A stretch of DNA of 64,000 bases. Source: DATBAX01 sp963723765. Lineage in GTDB: Bacteria > Acidobacteriota > Terriglobia > Terriglobales > Acidobacteriaceae. Numbering within the stretch: position 1 is the first letter of the stretch; every line of letters begins with the position of its first letter. Under the pieces are notes generated by a model. That model was not told the origin of the DNA and did no database searches. It saw nothing but the letters and a program-made list of their open reading frames with translations. Positions 28,059-36,486 of the stretch are shown here, one piece after another. The DNA lies in NCBI GenBank assembly GCA_963723765.1, contig CAVRSD010000005.1, forward strand, positions 62,001 to 126,000. The letters run 5' to 3'. The position numbers and the translations under genes were made by a program.

Positions 28059-29056
28059 ACTGCGCCAATCATCCCGCGGTTTCAAATGTTGCCTTTTGCC
28101 GCACTTGCGGAAAACCGCTGTGCGGCAGCTGTACTCGCGACGTCCAGGGCGTGATCTATTGTGAAACCTGCCTGGCGGAGCGTTTGCATGGAGTACATCC
28201 CGCTCAACCGGCGGCTTACCAGCAGGTGACGGACGCGGGCGTGCCGGTTTCTCCGAGCCGCGGACCACATCCGGTGGTCGCAGGCATACTGGGCGGGATT
28301 CCGTTTGGCATCGGGGCCGTTTACAACGGGCAGTACGCGAAGGGCCTTGCCCACCTGTTGATCTTCGTGTTTTTGGTTTGGGGTGAGACTGAAACGAACA
28401 GCGATGCGATCCATACCGTGCTTGGTCTGGCAATTGCTTTCTTTGTCATCTATCAGATTATCGACGCTATTCAGACTGCCCGCGCCATTCAAATGGGATT
28501 GCCTGCCCCTGACCCGTTAGGACTTGGTCACGCGTTCGGTGCTGCTGAGCCACTATCCCCTGCCATGCCGACCGGCACAACTGGACCGATCGTCCCGGAA
28601 GTACCAGAGCCATCCAAAATCCCAGCGGCGGCGGTCATCCTGATTGGACTCGGCGTCTTGTTCTTGTTGCAAACGGTCGGAATCTTTGATTTCAGCGTCG
28701 ATAAGATGTGGCCATTGATCGTCATCGGCCTCGGGGTCTGGTTGCTTGCCAAGCGCGAGGGTTGGGTTGGTTCCCGCTACCGCCGGGATGGCCGCCCCTA
28801 TCGGAGATCCAGCCTGATGGGTCCCGCCGTTCTGGTGACCATTGGAACTCTGTTCCTGATGGAGAGTTTGGATATGCCGAATTTTCACCATACCTGGCCA
28901 GTGCTGCTGCTGGTAATTGGCGTGATCAAGCTGTTGGAAGGTAAGAATCCACCACAGCCTCCATTTCCTCCAGTACCACCTCCTCCCGGAACCGGGACTT
29001 TCAGCGCCCCAGCGGGAGAAGTTTCGTCACCTTCGAGTGAGGTGCACAATGGCTAG
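28055..29056 (+). CDS. B-box zinc finger membrane protein with LiaF-like TM repeats
   Basis: A 333-residue protein opening with a B-box type zinc finger (CANHPAVSNVAFCRTCGKPL, then CGSCTRDV and YCETC), followed by hydrophobic segments (VAGILGGIPFGIGAVYNGQY region) and two DUF5668/LiaI-like TM pairs (AVILIGLGVLFLLQTVGIF and LVTIGTLFLMESLD), with a Pro-rich tail. It sits in the overlapping sigma operon, third in order. It probably acts at the membrane with the next gene's product, which shares the LiaF-like TM unit. The molecular role is unknown. Confidence 0.75.
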   Translation: MNCANHPAVSNVAFCRTCGKPLCGSCTRDVQGVIYCETCLAERLHGVHPAQPAAYQQVTDAGVPVSPSRGPHPVVAGILGGIPFGIGAVYNGQYAKGLAHLLIFVFLVWGETETNSDAIHTVLGLAIAFFVIYQIIDAIQTARAIQMGLPAPDPLGLGHAFGAAEPLSPAMPTGTTGPIVPEVPEPSKIPAAAVILIGLGVLFLLQTVGIFDFSVDKMWPLIVIGLGVWLLAKREGWVGSRYRRDGRPYRRSSLMGPAVLVTIGTLFLMESLDMPNFHHTWPVLLLVIGVIKLLEGKNPPQPPFPPVPPPPGTGTFSAPAGEVSSPSSEVHNG

Positions 29057-30515
29057 CCAAGTTCCTCTTCCACCACCGCTTCGGCCACACCGTTCTTTCG
29101 CCGGTCCTATCGTTCTCATCGTGATCGGAGTTGTGTTCCTGCTGAGCACGATGGGAGTGTTTCGCTGGGAAAACCTCGGTCACTGGTTCGCTCACTACTG
29201 GCCTCTGTTGCTGATTCTGTGGGGTGTCATCAAACTGGTGGAATACCAGCAGGCCCAGAGAACCGGCACGCGGGTCGCGGGAATGGGGGGTGGCGGAATT
29301 TTCCTGCTCATCGTTCTCATCTGCTTCGGGCTAATCGCGACCCAGGCCACGCGGGTAGACTGGGAAGGAATCGGCGATCACATTAATCTTGGCGACGGGA
29401 ATGATTTCCCGCTCTTCGGCCATGCCTATAATTTCGACGATCAATTGCAGCAGGCCTTTCCAACCGCCGCGAGCTTGCACGTCATCAATGACCGCGGGGC
29501 GGTCAATGTGACCACCTCGGAGGACAATCAAATTCACGTCTCTGTCCACAAACGCATCAACGCGGAAAACCAGAGCGACGCCGACAAATGGAACAGCGGC
29601 ACAAAACCGCAGATCACAGTCAATGGCAATATCCTGACTTTGAATGCCAACACCCAGGGTGCAGGAGACCACCGCGTCATCACCGACATGGATGTGGCCA
29701 TTCCCCGCAAAGCTTCGGTTGTGCTTACCACCCGCCGGGGAGACATTAATGTAATGGGGCGTGACGGCGATGCGGAGATTTCCAGCCAAAAAGGGGATGT
29801 TGCCGTAACCGACCTCAATGGCAAAGTCAGCCTGAACCTGGAGGGCAGTTCGGCACGGATTTCACAAATTTCTTCAGATGTTTCCGTGGAAGGCCGCCCC
29901 ACCGATGTTTCGCTGGATAGCGTAAAAGGCGCGGCCCGGCTTACCGGTGAATTTGACAGTATTAAACTCTCGAAAATTTCGGGATCCATCGGTTTCAAAT
30001 CCGGACGGACCGACATAGAAATATCCAGGCTCGACGGAGATCTCGACATGGATTCCGATGACCTGCGGGCCAACGAACTGACTGGCCCGGTGCGGATCTC
30101 CACTCGCGATAAAGATATCCGCCTGAACGAAGTCTCCGGAGACGTGCGTCTGAACAATGAAAACGGGGCAGTCGAAATTCGAATGAACAAAATGGGCAGC
30201 ATGCAGGTGGGAAACCGTTCGGCGGACATTCAAATCTATCTGCCGGATAAAGCGGCTTTCCAAATCGATGCCCGGACACGGGAGGGCGAGATCGAATCGG
30301 ATTTTAGCGATCTGAAAATCTCCAACTCCGACGACCAGGGCACCGCGACCGGTGCAGTCGGCAGCGGAGGCCCGAAACTGGTGATCACCAACGAACACGG
30401 TGGTATTGAGATCCGCAAAGGATCAAGTGCGCCACCTCCTCCGCCGGCGCCCGCCCCGGCACATCCTGCGAAACCAGCCAAGCCTGCGCCGGTGCCGGAG
30501 GCTACAGATAACTAA
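29049..30515 (+). CDS. LiaF-like membrane protein with DUF4097 beta-helix domain
   Basis: About 488 residues: N-terminal LiaI/LiaF-like TM segments (FAGPIVLIVIGVVFLLSTMG, then IFLLIVLICFGLIATQAT), then a long DUF4097 'putative adhesin' repeat domain with regular V-x-L-x-S/D-x-G-D strands (GDINVMGRDGDAEISSQKGD), ending in a Pro/Ala-rich tail. Domains of this kind occur in PspC- and LiaF-associated envelope stress loci. ATG 29049 overlaps the previous gene by 8 bases, so all four genes from 26710 are translationally linked. Function is inferred from context only. Confidence 0.77.
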   Translation: MASQVPLPPPLRPHRSFAGPIVLIVIGVVFLLSTMGVFRWENLGHWFAHYWPLLLILWGVIKLVEYQQAQRTGTRVAGMGGGGIFLLIVLICFGLIATQATRVDWEGIGDHINLGDGNDFPLFGHAYNFDDQLQQAFPTAASLHVINDRGAVNVTTSEDNQIHVSVHKRINAENQSDADKWNSGTKPQITVNGNILTLNANTQGAGDHRVITDMDVAIPRKASVVLTTRRGDINVMGRDGDAEISSQKGDVAVTDLNGKVSLNLEGSSARISQISSDVSVEGRPTDVSLDSVKGAARLTGEFDSIKLSKISGSIGFKSGRTDIEISRLDGDLDMDSDDLRANELTGPVRISTRDKDIRLNEVSGDVRLNNENGAVEIRMNKMGSMQVGNRSADIQIYLPDKAAFQIDARTREGEIESDFSDLKISNSDDQGTATGAVGSGGPKLVITNEHGGIEIRKGSSAPPPPPAPAPAHPAKPAKPAPVPEATDN

Positions 30516-30541
30516 GATTTAAAAGCCAGTTGCAACTTTAT

Positions 30542-30575
30542 AGCGCGTCCCAAGGGGGGCGCGCTTCTTTGTTTC
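30542..30575 (+). terminator. Probable terminator of the sigma operon
   Basis: A GC-rich hairpin with arms GCGCG and CGCGC (plus inner CCC/GGG) is followed by TTCTTTGTTT, 27 bases after the last stop of the operon. The T tract is interrupted. Confidence 0.55.
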
Positions 30576-30614
30576 AATCCCTGCGCCCGTGGTATGTTGA
30601 ATTTCTTCCTAAAA

Positions 30615-31130
30615 ATGATCCGCTCTTACAAAAGCATCACCCCGACCATACCGGCTTCCTGTTATGTGGACGAATCCGCTCAGATCATCGGCGATGTCAT
30701 ACTCGGCGAACACGCCAGCGTGTGGATGAACGCGGTGGTGCGTGGCGATGTTCACTCGATTAGAATTGGCGCTCACTCGAACATCCAGGATTGCTCCGTC
30801 TTGCATGGGATGAAGGAGCAGTACGGAGTTTTTCTTGGCGAATACGTCACGGTTGGGCACAACGTCATGCTGCATGGATGCGTCGTCGAAGATCGTTGCC
30901 TGATCGGCATGGGATCGATCATCCTGAATGGAGCTAAGATTGGCGCAGGGTCGATCATCGCAGCCGGAACTTTGATTCCCGAGAAAACGATCGTCGAGCC
31001 CGGATCGCTCTGGATGGGCTCTCCCGGCAAATTCCGCCGCAAGCTGGATGAGAAAGATCAGGAAAGCATTATGCGATACGCGAATAATTATTTGGGATAT
31101 AAGGAATCGTATTTGGCGGAGAGAAAATAG
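30615..31130 (+). CDS. Gamma-class carbonic anhydrase-like protein (YrdA/PaaY family)
   Basis: A left-handed beta-helix protein of the gamma carbonic anhydrase group. Hexapeptide repeats run through the whole chain (VDESAQIIGDVILGEHASVW). The three family histidines are seen in QDCSVLHGM and TVGHNVMLHGC. ATG 30615 (MIRSYKSITPTIPA) fits family N-termini; ATG 30594 adds seven residues. No strong ribosome binding site is seen for either. Activity as carbonic anhydrase is plausible but many members have no known substrate. Confidence 0.88.
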   Translation: MIRSYKSITPTIPASCYVDESAQIIGDVILGEHASVWMNAVVRGDVHSIRIGAHSNIQDCSVLHGMKEQYGVFLGEYVTVGHNVMLHGCVVEDRCLIGMGSIILNGAKIGAGSIIAAGTLIPEKTIVEPGSLWMGSPGKFRRKLDEKDQESIMRYANNYLGYKESYLAERK

Positions 31131-31224
31131 CAATCAGCATTCAGCCGTCAGCATTCGGCCTGTGCGAGTTTTGTGCCGATTGCCTTAGCCAACGACCAAG
31201 GACGAAGGACCAACGACTGATTCT
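31131..31224. repeat. Intergenic simple repeats (CAGCATTC and CCAACGACCAAGGACGAAGG type)
   Basis: The 94-bp gap before hisS consists of iterated CAGC(A/C)TTC-like and ACCAACGA/AAGGACGAAGGAC words. The same words occur inside mtaB (48718-48745 and 49009-49095) and before rpmI. No gene is visible here. Confidence 0.5.
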
Positions 31225-32504
31225 ATGATTAAAGCTGTCCGAGGAACGCGCGATCTTCTGCCGCCGGAAACGGCGCTGTGGAATTTTGTCGAAGACAAAG
31301 TGCGCGAGGTTTTCCGCGCTTACAACTTCCACGAAATTCGCACGCCTATTTTCGAAGTCGACGGAGTTTTTGCGCCAGGGGCGTGGGCGAAGAAACCGAT
31401 ATCGTTTCGAAAGAGATGTACACCTGGGAAGATAAGGGCCGCGCTGCCAGCGAAAAAGGCCAGATGCTCACGCTCCGTCCCGAAAATACTGCTGGGGTTG
31501 TCCGCGCGTACATCGAGCACAAGCTCTGGGATCGCGGTCTGAATAAGCTTTATTACATCGGGCCGCAGTTCCGCCGCGAACGTCCGCAGAAAGGACGCTA
31601 TCGCCAGTTTTATCAAATCGGAGCGGAAGTCATCGGGCCTTCAGCGGCGGGGAGCGAATCTCCGGCTCGCGATGCGGAGATTCTTGAACTGCTTGCGACC
31701 TTACTCGATCGGCTCGGCATCAAGAATTGGAATCTTGAACTGAATTCCGTCGGCTGTCCCAAGGACCGCGCCGCTTACAACGAAGCTTTACGCAAAGCGC
31801 TTGAGCCCGTGGCCGCGTCGATGTGCGTTGATTGCCAGCGCCGGGCGGTGACCAACCCTTTGCGGGTCTTCGATTGCAAAGTGCCGGAAGATCAACCGAT
31901 TATCGCGACCTTGCCGCTGATCAGCCAATATCTCGACGAGCCCTGCCGCAAACATTTCGAGCAAGTGCGGGAAATCCTGCAATTTGTCGGCGTGCCTTTT
32001 ACACGAAATGAGCGTTTGGTTCGCGGTCTCGACTACTACACTCGCACTGCGTTTGAATTCACTCATGGCGCGTTAGGAGCGCAGAACTCGATTCTCGGCG
32101 GTGGCCGCTATGACGGACTTGCCGAATCGCTCGGCAGTCCGCAGCCTGCGCCGGGCATCGGATTTGCCATCGGGGAAGATCGCATCGTGCTGGCTCTGCA
32201 GGAATCCGCTGGTGACATTCAACCCAAGCCCGACGTTTACATTGCGCCTCTGGGAGCCGGCATGGACCGCGAGGCCGCGAGACTGGGACGGGAACTGCGA
32301 CGCGAGGACGTGATCGCGGAACTGGGCGATGAAACTTTCCGTCTTAAGAAGTCTTTCGAGGCTGCCAGCAAAATCGGGGCAAAGTTTATCCTGATCGTCG
32401 GGGGAAATGAAGTGCAGTCTGGAACGTTCGCGCTCAAGAATCTGGCGAGTGGCGAGCAGGTCAATGTGCCGCGCGCCGAGTTGGCCAGGAGAATTCAGTT
32501 GTGA
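31225..32504 (+). CDS. hisS: Histidyl-tRNA synthetase, interrupted by a frameshift
   Basis: Charges tRNA-His. The first frame gives MIKAVRGTRDLLPPETALWN (motif region 1) to about 31371; the frame two bases on then continues as GVGEETDIVSKEMYTW, TLRPENTAGVVRAY, FRRERPQKGRYRQFYQIGAE (motif 2), GLDYYTRTAFEF and GGGRYDGL. Removing one copy of the GC dinucleotide in 31372-31375 restores the HisRS consensus FARGVGEETDIV, and the restored product is 425 residues, the usual length. As this gene is essential, the two-base insertion is most likely a sequence error; no second hisS is present in the window. Confidence 0.92.
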
Positions 32505-32526
32505 GAATTATTTTGGTGGCGAATTA

Positions 32527-32602
32527 GGGTGGAGCAGGGCCTCCGGGCCCTGCGTTAAATCTTGCCGGTCGAAAACGCAGGGCCAAAGGCCCTGCTCCAC
32601 CC
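32527..32602. repeat. REPIN: inverted pair of REP sequences
   Basis: The outer arms GGGTGGAGCAGGGCC and GGCCCTGCTCCACCC are a perfect 15-bp inverted repeat. Each arm carries its own smaller hairpin (GGGCC...CCTGCGTT and AACGCAGG...GGCC). The half-unit matches the REPs flanking the transposase gene at 35765-35794 and 36314-36343, so this is probably a doublet (REPIN) mobilised by that enzyme. Confidence 0.8.
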
Positions 32603-32636
32603 AAAATCCGCCGCTCAAAAATCACTCAGGAGATTC

Positions 32637-33089
32637 ATGAACAAACTTATCGCAGCAATTGCTTTTATTTCTCTATCCCTCGCGGCCTTCGCCCAAACCA
32701 CCAGGCCGCTCTCCCCGCTGGAACAGACGCTTATCGATAGCACCAAAGCCATCCCCGAGGCGCAAAAAACAAAGAATGCCAACTTCCTGAAACAAACTCT
32801 CACTGACGATTTCCGCGTGGTCGGCAGCGAAGGCATGCTCCATGATCGGGAGGAATTCGTAGGGGACGCCGCCGACGGCGCGCTCAAGGATTACACCGTG
32901 TACAACTTTCACGTGCTGCCCGTCGATGACAATGCCGCGCTCGTGACCTACGACAGCATCATCCACATGCCGGAAGGCGACACCGACATCGCGCCCCGGT
33001 ACCAGCATTTCTCCGATCTATGGGTCAAACAGGGAGACCAGTGGAAGCTGAAGTTTCAGCAAGCCACGCCGCGGCGTCCGATTGATTAA
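32637..33089 (+). CDS. Secreted NTF2-like (DUF4440) protein
   Basis: A 150-residue exported protein. MNKLIAAIAFISLSLAAFAQ is a clean signal peptide, and the mature part has the SnoaL/DUF4440 pattern (TLTDDFRVVGSEGMLHDREE, then FSDLWVKQGDQWKLKF). The fold is a cone-shaped pocket used for many ligands, so no specific function can be given. The ATG at 32637 has AGGAG four bases upstream. Longer upstream frames would include the REPIN and are unlikely. Confidence 0.82.
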   Translation: MNKLIAAIAFISLSLAAFAQTTRPLSPLEQTLIDSTKAIPEAQKTKNANFLKQTLTDDFRVVGSEGMLHDREEFVGDAADGALKDYTVYNFHVLPVDDNAALVTYDSIIHMPEGDTDIAPRYQHFSDLWVKQGDQWKLKFQQATPRRPID

Positions 33090-33209
33090 CTGGGGATCCG
33101 TTCAAGAGCGTTGACTTGCCTCTGACACGCGCCTAAGATCACCCGCTGGGGCGTGCAGCGCTCGCCCCGTCGCAAACAATTCCACTCATCATTCAGGAGG
33201 ATTTCCACT

Positions 33210-33749
33210 ATGAGACGCGTGTCAACCATCATCGTACTTTTAACCCTGCTTTTTGCGGTCGCAGTGTGTGCCCAAGCGCAAATGCCGGCAGCAACACCTG
33301 GGCCGGAACTTAAGAAGCTGGCCTTCTTGGCGGGCAATTGGGCCATGGACGGCGATCTGAAGTCCGGACCCATGGGGCCGGGCGGCAAGGTAACGGGAAC
33401 TGAACAGATCGAATGGATGGAGGGGGGATTTTTCCTGGTATCGCACTCCACCTTCAAGGGCGCTGGCATGGGCAACGGCACCGGCATCTCCTTCTACGGT
33501 TACGACCCCAATGAGAAGGTTTATACCTACGATGAGTTCAACAGCATGGGCGAAGCGGAACACTCCAAGGGCACCGTCGATGGCGACACCTGGACCTGGA
33601 CCAGCGACGAAAAGATGGGCGGCATGACCATGAAGGGCCGCTTCACTATGAAGGTTCTTTCGCCGACCTCCTATTCGTTCAAGTTCGACATGTCGCAGGA
33701 TGGCACCACCTGGACTGCGGTCATGGACGGCAAATCCACCAAGAACTAA
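33210..33749 (+). CDS. Secreted DUF1579 protein
   Basis: A 179-residue exported protein starting MRRVSTIIVLLTLLFAVAVC with a signal peptide ending near AQAQ. It matches DUF1579, a lipocalin-like family: LKKLAFLAGNWAMDGDLK, EQIEWMEGGFFLVSHSTFKG and YSFKFDMSQDGTTWTAVMDG. AGGAGG lies 9 bases before ATG 33210, which fixes the start. A terminator follows directly, so it is probably monocistronic. Function is unknown. Confidence 0.83.
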   Translation: MRRVSTIIVLLTLLFAVAVCAQAQMPAATPGPELKKLAFLAGNWAMDGDLKSGPMGPGGKVTGTEQIEWMEGGFFLVSHSTFKGAGMGNGTGISFYGYDPNEKVYTYDEFNSMGEAEHSKGTVDGDTWTWTSDEKMGGMTMKGRFTMKVLSPTSYSFKFDMSQDGTTWTAVMDGKSTKN

Positions 33750-33754
33750 CGCGG

Positions 33755-33786
33755 AAGGGACGGGGCCACTCCGTCCCTTTCTTGCT
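33755..33786 (+). terminator. Intrinsic terminator after the DUF1579 gene
   Basis: A 9-bp stem AAGGGACGG/CCGTCCCTT (33755-33763 with 33771-33779) is followed by TTCTTGCTT, six bases after the stop. Confidence 0.75.
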
Positions 33787-33882
33787 TCGCCGATGTTTCG
33801 CCGCTTCTCCGCTGATTCTTTCGCCCACCGTTTATAATCTCTGATTCGGTGCCACAGCCTGTTTCTCCGTGAAGGGAACATC

Positions 33883-35748
33883 TTGCTCGACTTTTTAGGC
33901 GACTTACAACGTACTCACATGTGCGGCGCACTGCGCGCCTCCGATGCTGGCAAAAAAGCCGTCCTCATGGGCTGGGTGAACCGCCGTCGCGACCTCGGCA
34001 ACCTGCTGTTCATCGATCTGCGCGACCGCAGCGGCATCACGCAGGTCGTCTTCAATGCCGAACGCAATCCGGCCATTCACAAGAAGGCTGAGGGTCTGCG
34101 CAACGAGTACGTCATCGCAGTGATTGGCACGGTCAAGCAGCGTGATCCCAACACGATCAATAAAAATATTCCTACCGGGGAAGTGGAACTGGTAGTGGAC
34201 GAATTGCGATTGTTAAATGAATCCAAGCAGCCGCCGTTCTTACCTGGCGAAACCGTGTTGCCCAATGAAGAAATGCGGCTGAAGTATCGCTACATCGATC
34301 TGCGCCGCGACGTCATGCAGCGCAACATCGAACTGCGGCACAATGTCGCGAAAGCCATTCGTGAATCGCTTTCTGGGCAAGGGTTTTTCGAAATCGAAAC
34401 GCCATTCATGACGCGTTCCACTCCCGAGGGCGCGCGCGACTACCTCGTTCCTAGCCGCGTACAGCCGGGCAGCTTTTATGCGCTGCCGCAATCGCCGCAG
34501 ATGTTTAAGCAGATTCTGATGATCTCCGGCTTCGACCGCTATTTCCAGATCGTGCGCTGCTTCCGCGACGAAGATTTGCGCGCCGATCGCCAGCCGGAGT
34601 TCACCCAGATTGATCTGGAGATGTCCTACCCGCAGCAGGAAAGCGTATGGAAGGTCGTCGAAGAGTTCTTGCTGGCGTCATTCAAAGCGGCGGGAGTCGC
34701 GATCAAGCCTCCCTTCCCGCGCATGAGCTACGACCAGGCCATGCGCCTGTACGGCATCGATAAGCCCGACATGCGCCTGCCCGCGATGACCGATATTCGC
34801 GAGGCTTTCACACCGGAAGAGCTGGAAGAATTCACCTCGAAGTTCAGGATCCGCAAAGATCTGCCGGTGCAGCTTATTCGCATTCCGAAAGTTGGCGATA
34901 TCTCCGGCACCGAGCGGCGGACCATCGGAACCTACGGCGCGTTTCAGCACACCCAAGGCGGATCATTCGTTCAACTGATGACCGATCCCAAACGCTTTGC
35001 CAAAGACTACCCTGCGTTGTCGGAAAAAGTGATCAAGTTCGCCGGCGTTAAAGAAGACGATCTCTGGATACTCGCCGGCGCGCTCAACAAACCTGAGATT
35101 GCTGCCGTGGCTGAGCAAAGTCTCCAGCACTTCTGCGAGAAGTGTGGATTCCTGCGTCTCGACCTGGCTCAGAAATATGCCGCCAAGCATGGTGCTTTCG
35201 AGAAGACCGGCGATCCGGAAAAGGATTTCAAATTTCTTTGGGTCACCGATTTCCCCATGTTCGAGTGGGACCGCGAATCGAAGCGCTGGAATGCGGCCCA
35301 CCATCCCTTCACTTCGCCGCACGAGCACGATATGGCCAAACTGGAGGCGAACGTCCACTCGGTTGGCGATCCGAAGTCACCGCTGGGGGAAATTCGTGCC
35401 CTCGCCTATGACGTGGTGCTCAACGGCACCGAGTTGGGATCGGGGTCCATTCGTATTCATCGTCAGGACATCCAGAGCAAGATCTTCCAGGCCCTCGGCA
35501 TGTCGGACGAAGAAGCGCGCTCGCGCTTCGGGTTCTTCTTGGAAGCCCTGGAATATGGCACGCCTCCGCACGGCGGGATTGCGCTGGGACTGGATCGAAT
35601 TGTCATGATATTGGCCGGGGCTGACAGCCTGCGCGAAGTGATTCCCTTCCCCAAGACAGCCAGAGCTGTCGATTTAATGGTGGATGCGCCCACACCAGTG
35701 AGTGATACGCAGTTGCGGGATTTGGGAATACAGGTGAAGAAAAGCTAG
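33883..35748 (+). CDS. aspS: Aspartyl-tRNA synthetase
   Basis: Class II tRNA synthetase of 621 residues, the bacterial-type length with the GAD insertion. An OB-fold anticodon domain (GWVNRRRDLGNLLFIDLRDR) precedes motif 2 (FDRYFQIVRCFRDEDLRADR, PEFTQIDLEMS) and motif 3 (GGIALGLDRIVMIL). The start is TTG 33883 (MLDFLGDLQRTHMCG), with GAAGGGA about five bases upstream. It is followed by a REP and the transposase gene. Whether it also charges tRNA-Asn cannot be decided here. Confidence 0.96.
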   Translation: MLDFLGDLQRTHMCGALRASDAGKKAVLMGWVNRRRDLGNLLFIDLRDRSGITQVVFNAERNPAIHKKAEGLRNEYVIAVIGTVKQRDPNTINKNIPTGEVELVVDELRLLNESKQPPFLPGETVLPNEEMRLKYRYIDLRRDVMQRNIELRHNVAKAIRESLSGQGFFEIETPFMTRSTPEGARDYLVPSRVQPGSFYALPQSPQMFKQILMISGFDRYFQIVRCFRDEDLRADRQPEFTQIDLEMSYPQQESVWKVVEEFLLASFKAAGVAIKPPFPRMSYDQAMRLYGIDKPDMRLPAMTDIREAFTPEELEEFTSKFRIRKDLPVQLIRIPKVGDISGTERRTIGTYGAFQHTQGGSFVQLMTDPKRFAKDYPALSEKVIKFAGVKEDDLWILAGALNKPEIAAVAEQSLQHFCEKCGFLRLDLAQKYAAKHGAFEKTGDPEKDFKFLWVTDFPMFEWDRESKRWNAAHHPFTSPHEHDMAKLEANVHSVGDPKSPLGEIRALAYDVVLNGTELGSGSIRIHRQDIQSKIFQALGMSDEEARSRFGFFLEALEYGTPPHGGIALGLDRIVMILAGADSLREVIPFPKTARAVDLMVDAPTPVSDTQLRDLGIQVKKS

Positions 35749-35764
35749 ATCTGTTAGTCCGAAT

Positions 35765-35794
35765 GGGTGGAGCAGGGCTTCCCAGCCCTGCGTT
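35765..35794. repeat. REP sequence, left flank of the transposase gene
   Basis: GGGTGGAGCAGGGCTTCCCA followed by GCCCTGCGTT; the reverse complement matches the right-flank copy at 36314-36343 with only two or three differences. It contains the hairpin AGGGCTTCCCAGCCCT. Confidence 0.8.
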
Positions 35795-35803
35795 AAAGCC
35801 CAT

Positions 35804-36271
35804 CTAAGCCGCTGGCTTTAGCCACTGCGGGACTTCATCCAACCTCAAACGGGCTGAGCCATAGGGAAACTCCTCGGGCATCACGGCCAACCCTCTCCGC
35901 ACAGGATTCATGTGGATGTAGTGTCTGAATCGTGCATACTCGCTTGCATCCCGCACCCGGTGATCATAGAAACTGGTCTGCCAGATCTCTCCGGCAAAAC
36001 CTAATTCTTTCTTTGCCCTGTAAGAAAATCCACCCTTAACGAACTGGATCGATTTTTCCAACGTCACCATCGGGGTAATTAGTAAATGAAAATGGTTGGG
36101 CATGACAACAAATTCATGCAGAAAATACCTCTTCTGTTTTTGGTAGTGGAACAAAACATTTATGAATAGCTCCGCCATTCTTGTCGATTGCAACAATGGC
36201 TGCTTTTCAAAAGTTGAAGCGGTTATGAAATAAGTGCCATCGCCTGTGGTTCCCCGGTGTGGGATAGTCAT
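35804..36271 (-). mobile_element. REP-associated tyrosine transposase (RAYT, IS200-like Y1 HUH family)
   Basis: A 155-residue single-domain Y1 transposase. The metal-binding HUH-type motif appears as MPNHFHLLI, and the later block FSYRAKKELGFAGEIWQTSF (catalytic tyrosine region) and HYIHMNPVRRGL are typical of TnpA-REP proteins. These enzymes cut and join single-stranded REP DNA and are usually single-copy genes domesticated with their own REP family. Inverted REPs lie at both sides (9 bp and 43 bp from the gene), so the unit 35765-36343 looks like a complete RAYT cassette between aspS and mutL. The gene seems intact. Confidence 0.9.
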
Positions 36272-36313
36272 AAGTACCTCAGAGGCTGAAGCCCGGATTC
36301 AATGCCAAACATA

Positions 36314-36343
36314 GACGCAGGCCTGGGAAGGCCTGCTCCACCC
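36314..36343. repeat. REP sequence, right flank of the transposase gene
   Basis: GACGCAGGCCTGGGAAGGCC followed by TGCTCCACCC, the inverted counterpart of the left copy and of the REPIN halves at 32527-32602. The remaining bases to mutL (36344-36486) show no other feature. Confidence 0.8.
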
Positions 36344-36486
36344 TTCTTCGATCAACGCTACCGCAGCGTGTAAGAGTCCTACAACCTAAAATCAAGGTCT
36401 TGGACCCTCTCAATTCCTATTTGGGAATCCTCATCTCCCGTTTTGCTTTGTGCCTCTTCATCTGCGAAACTGAGCATTCACCACTC

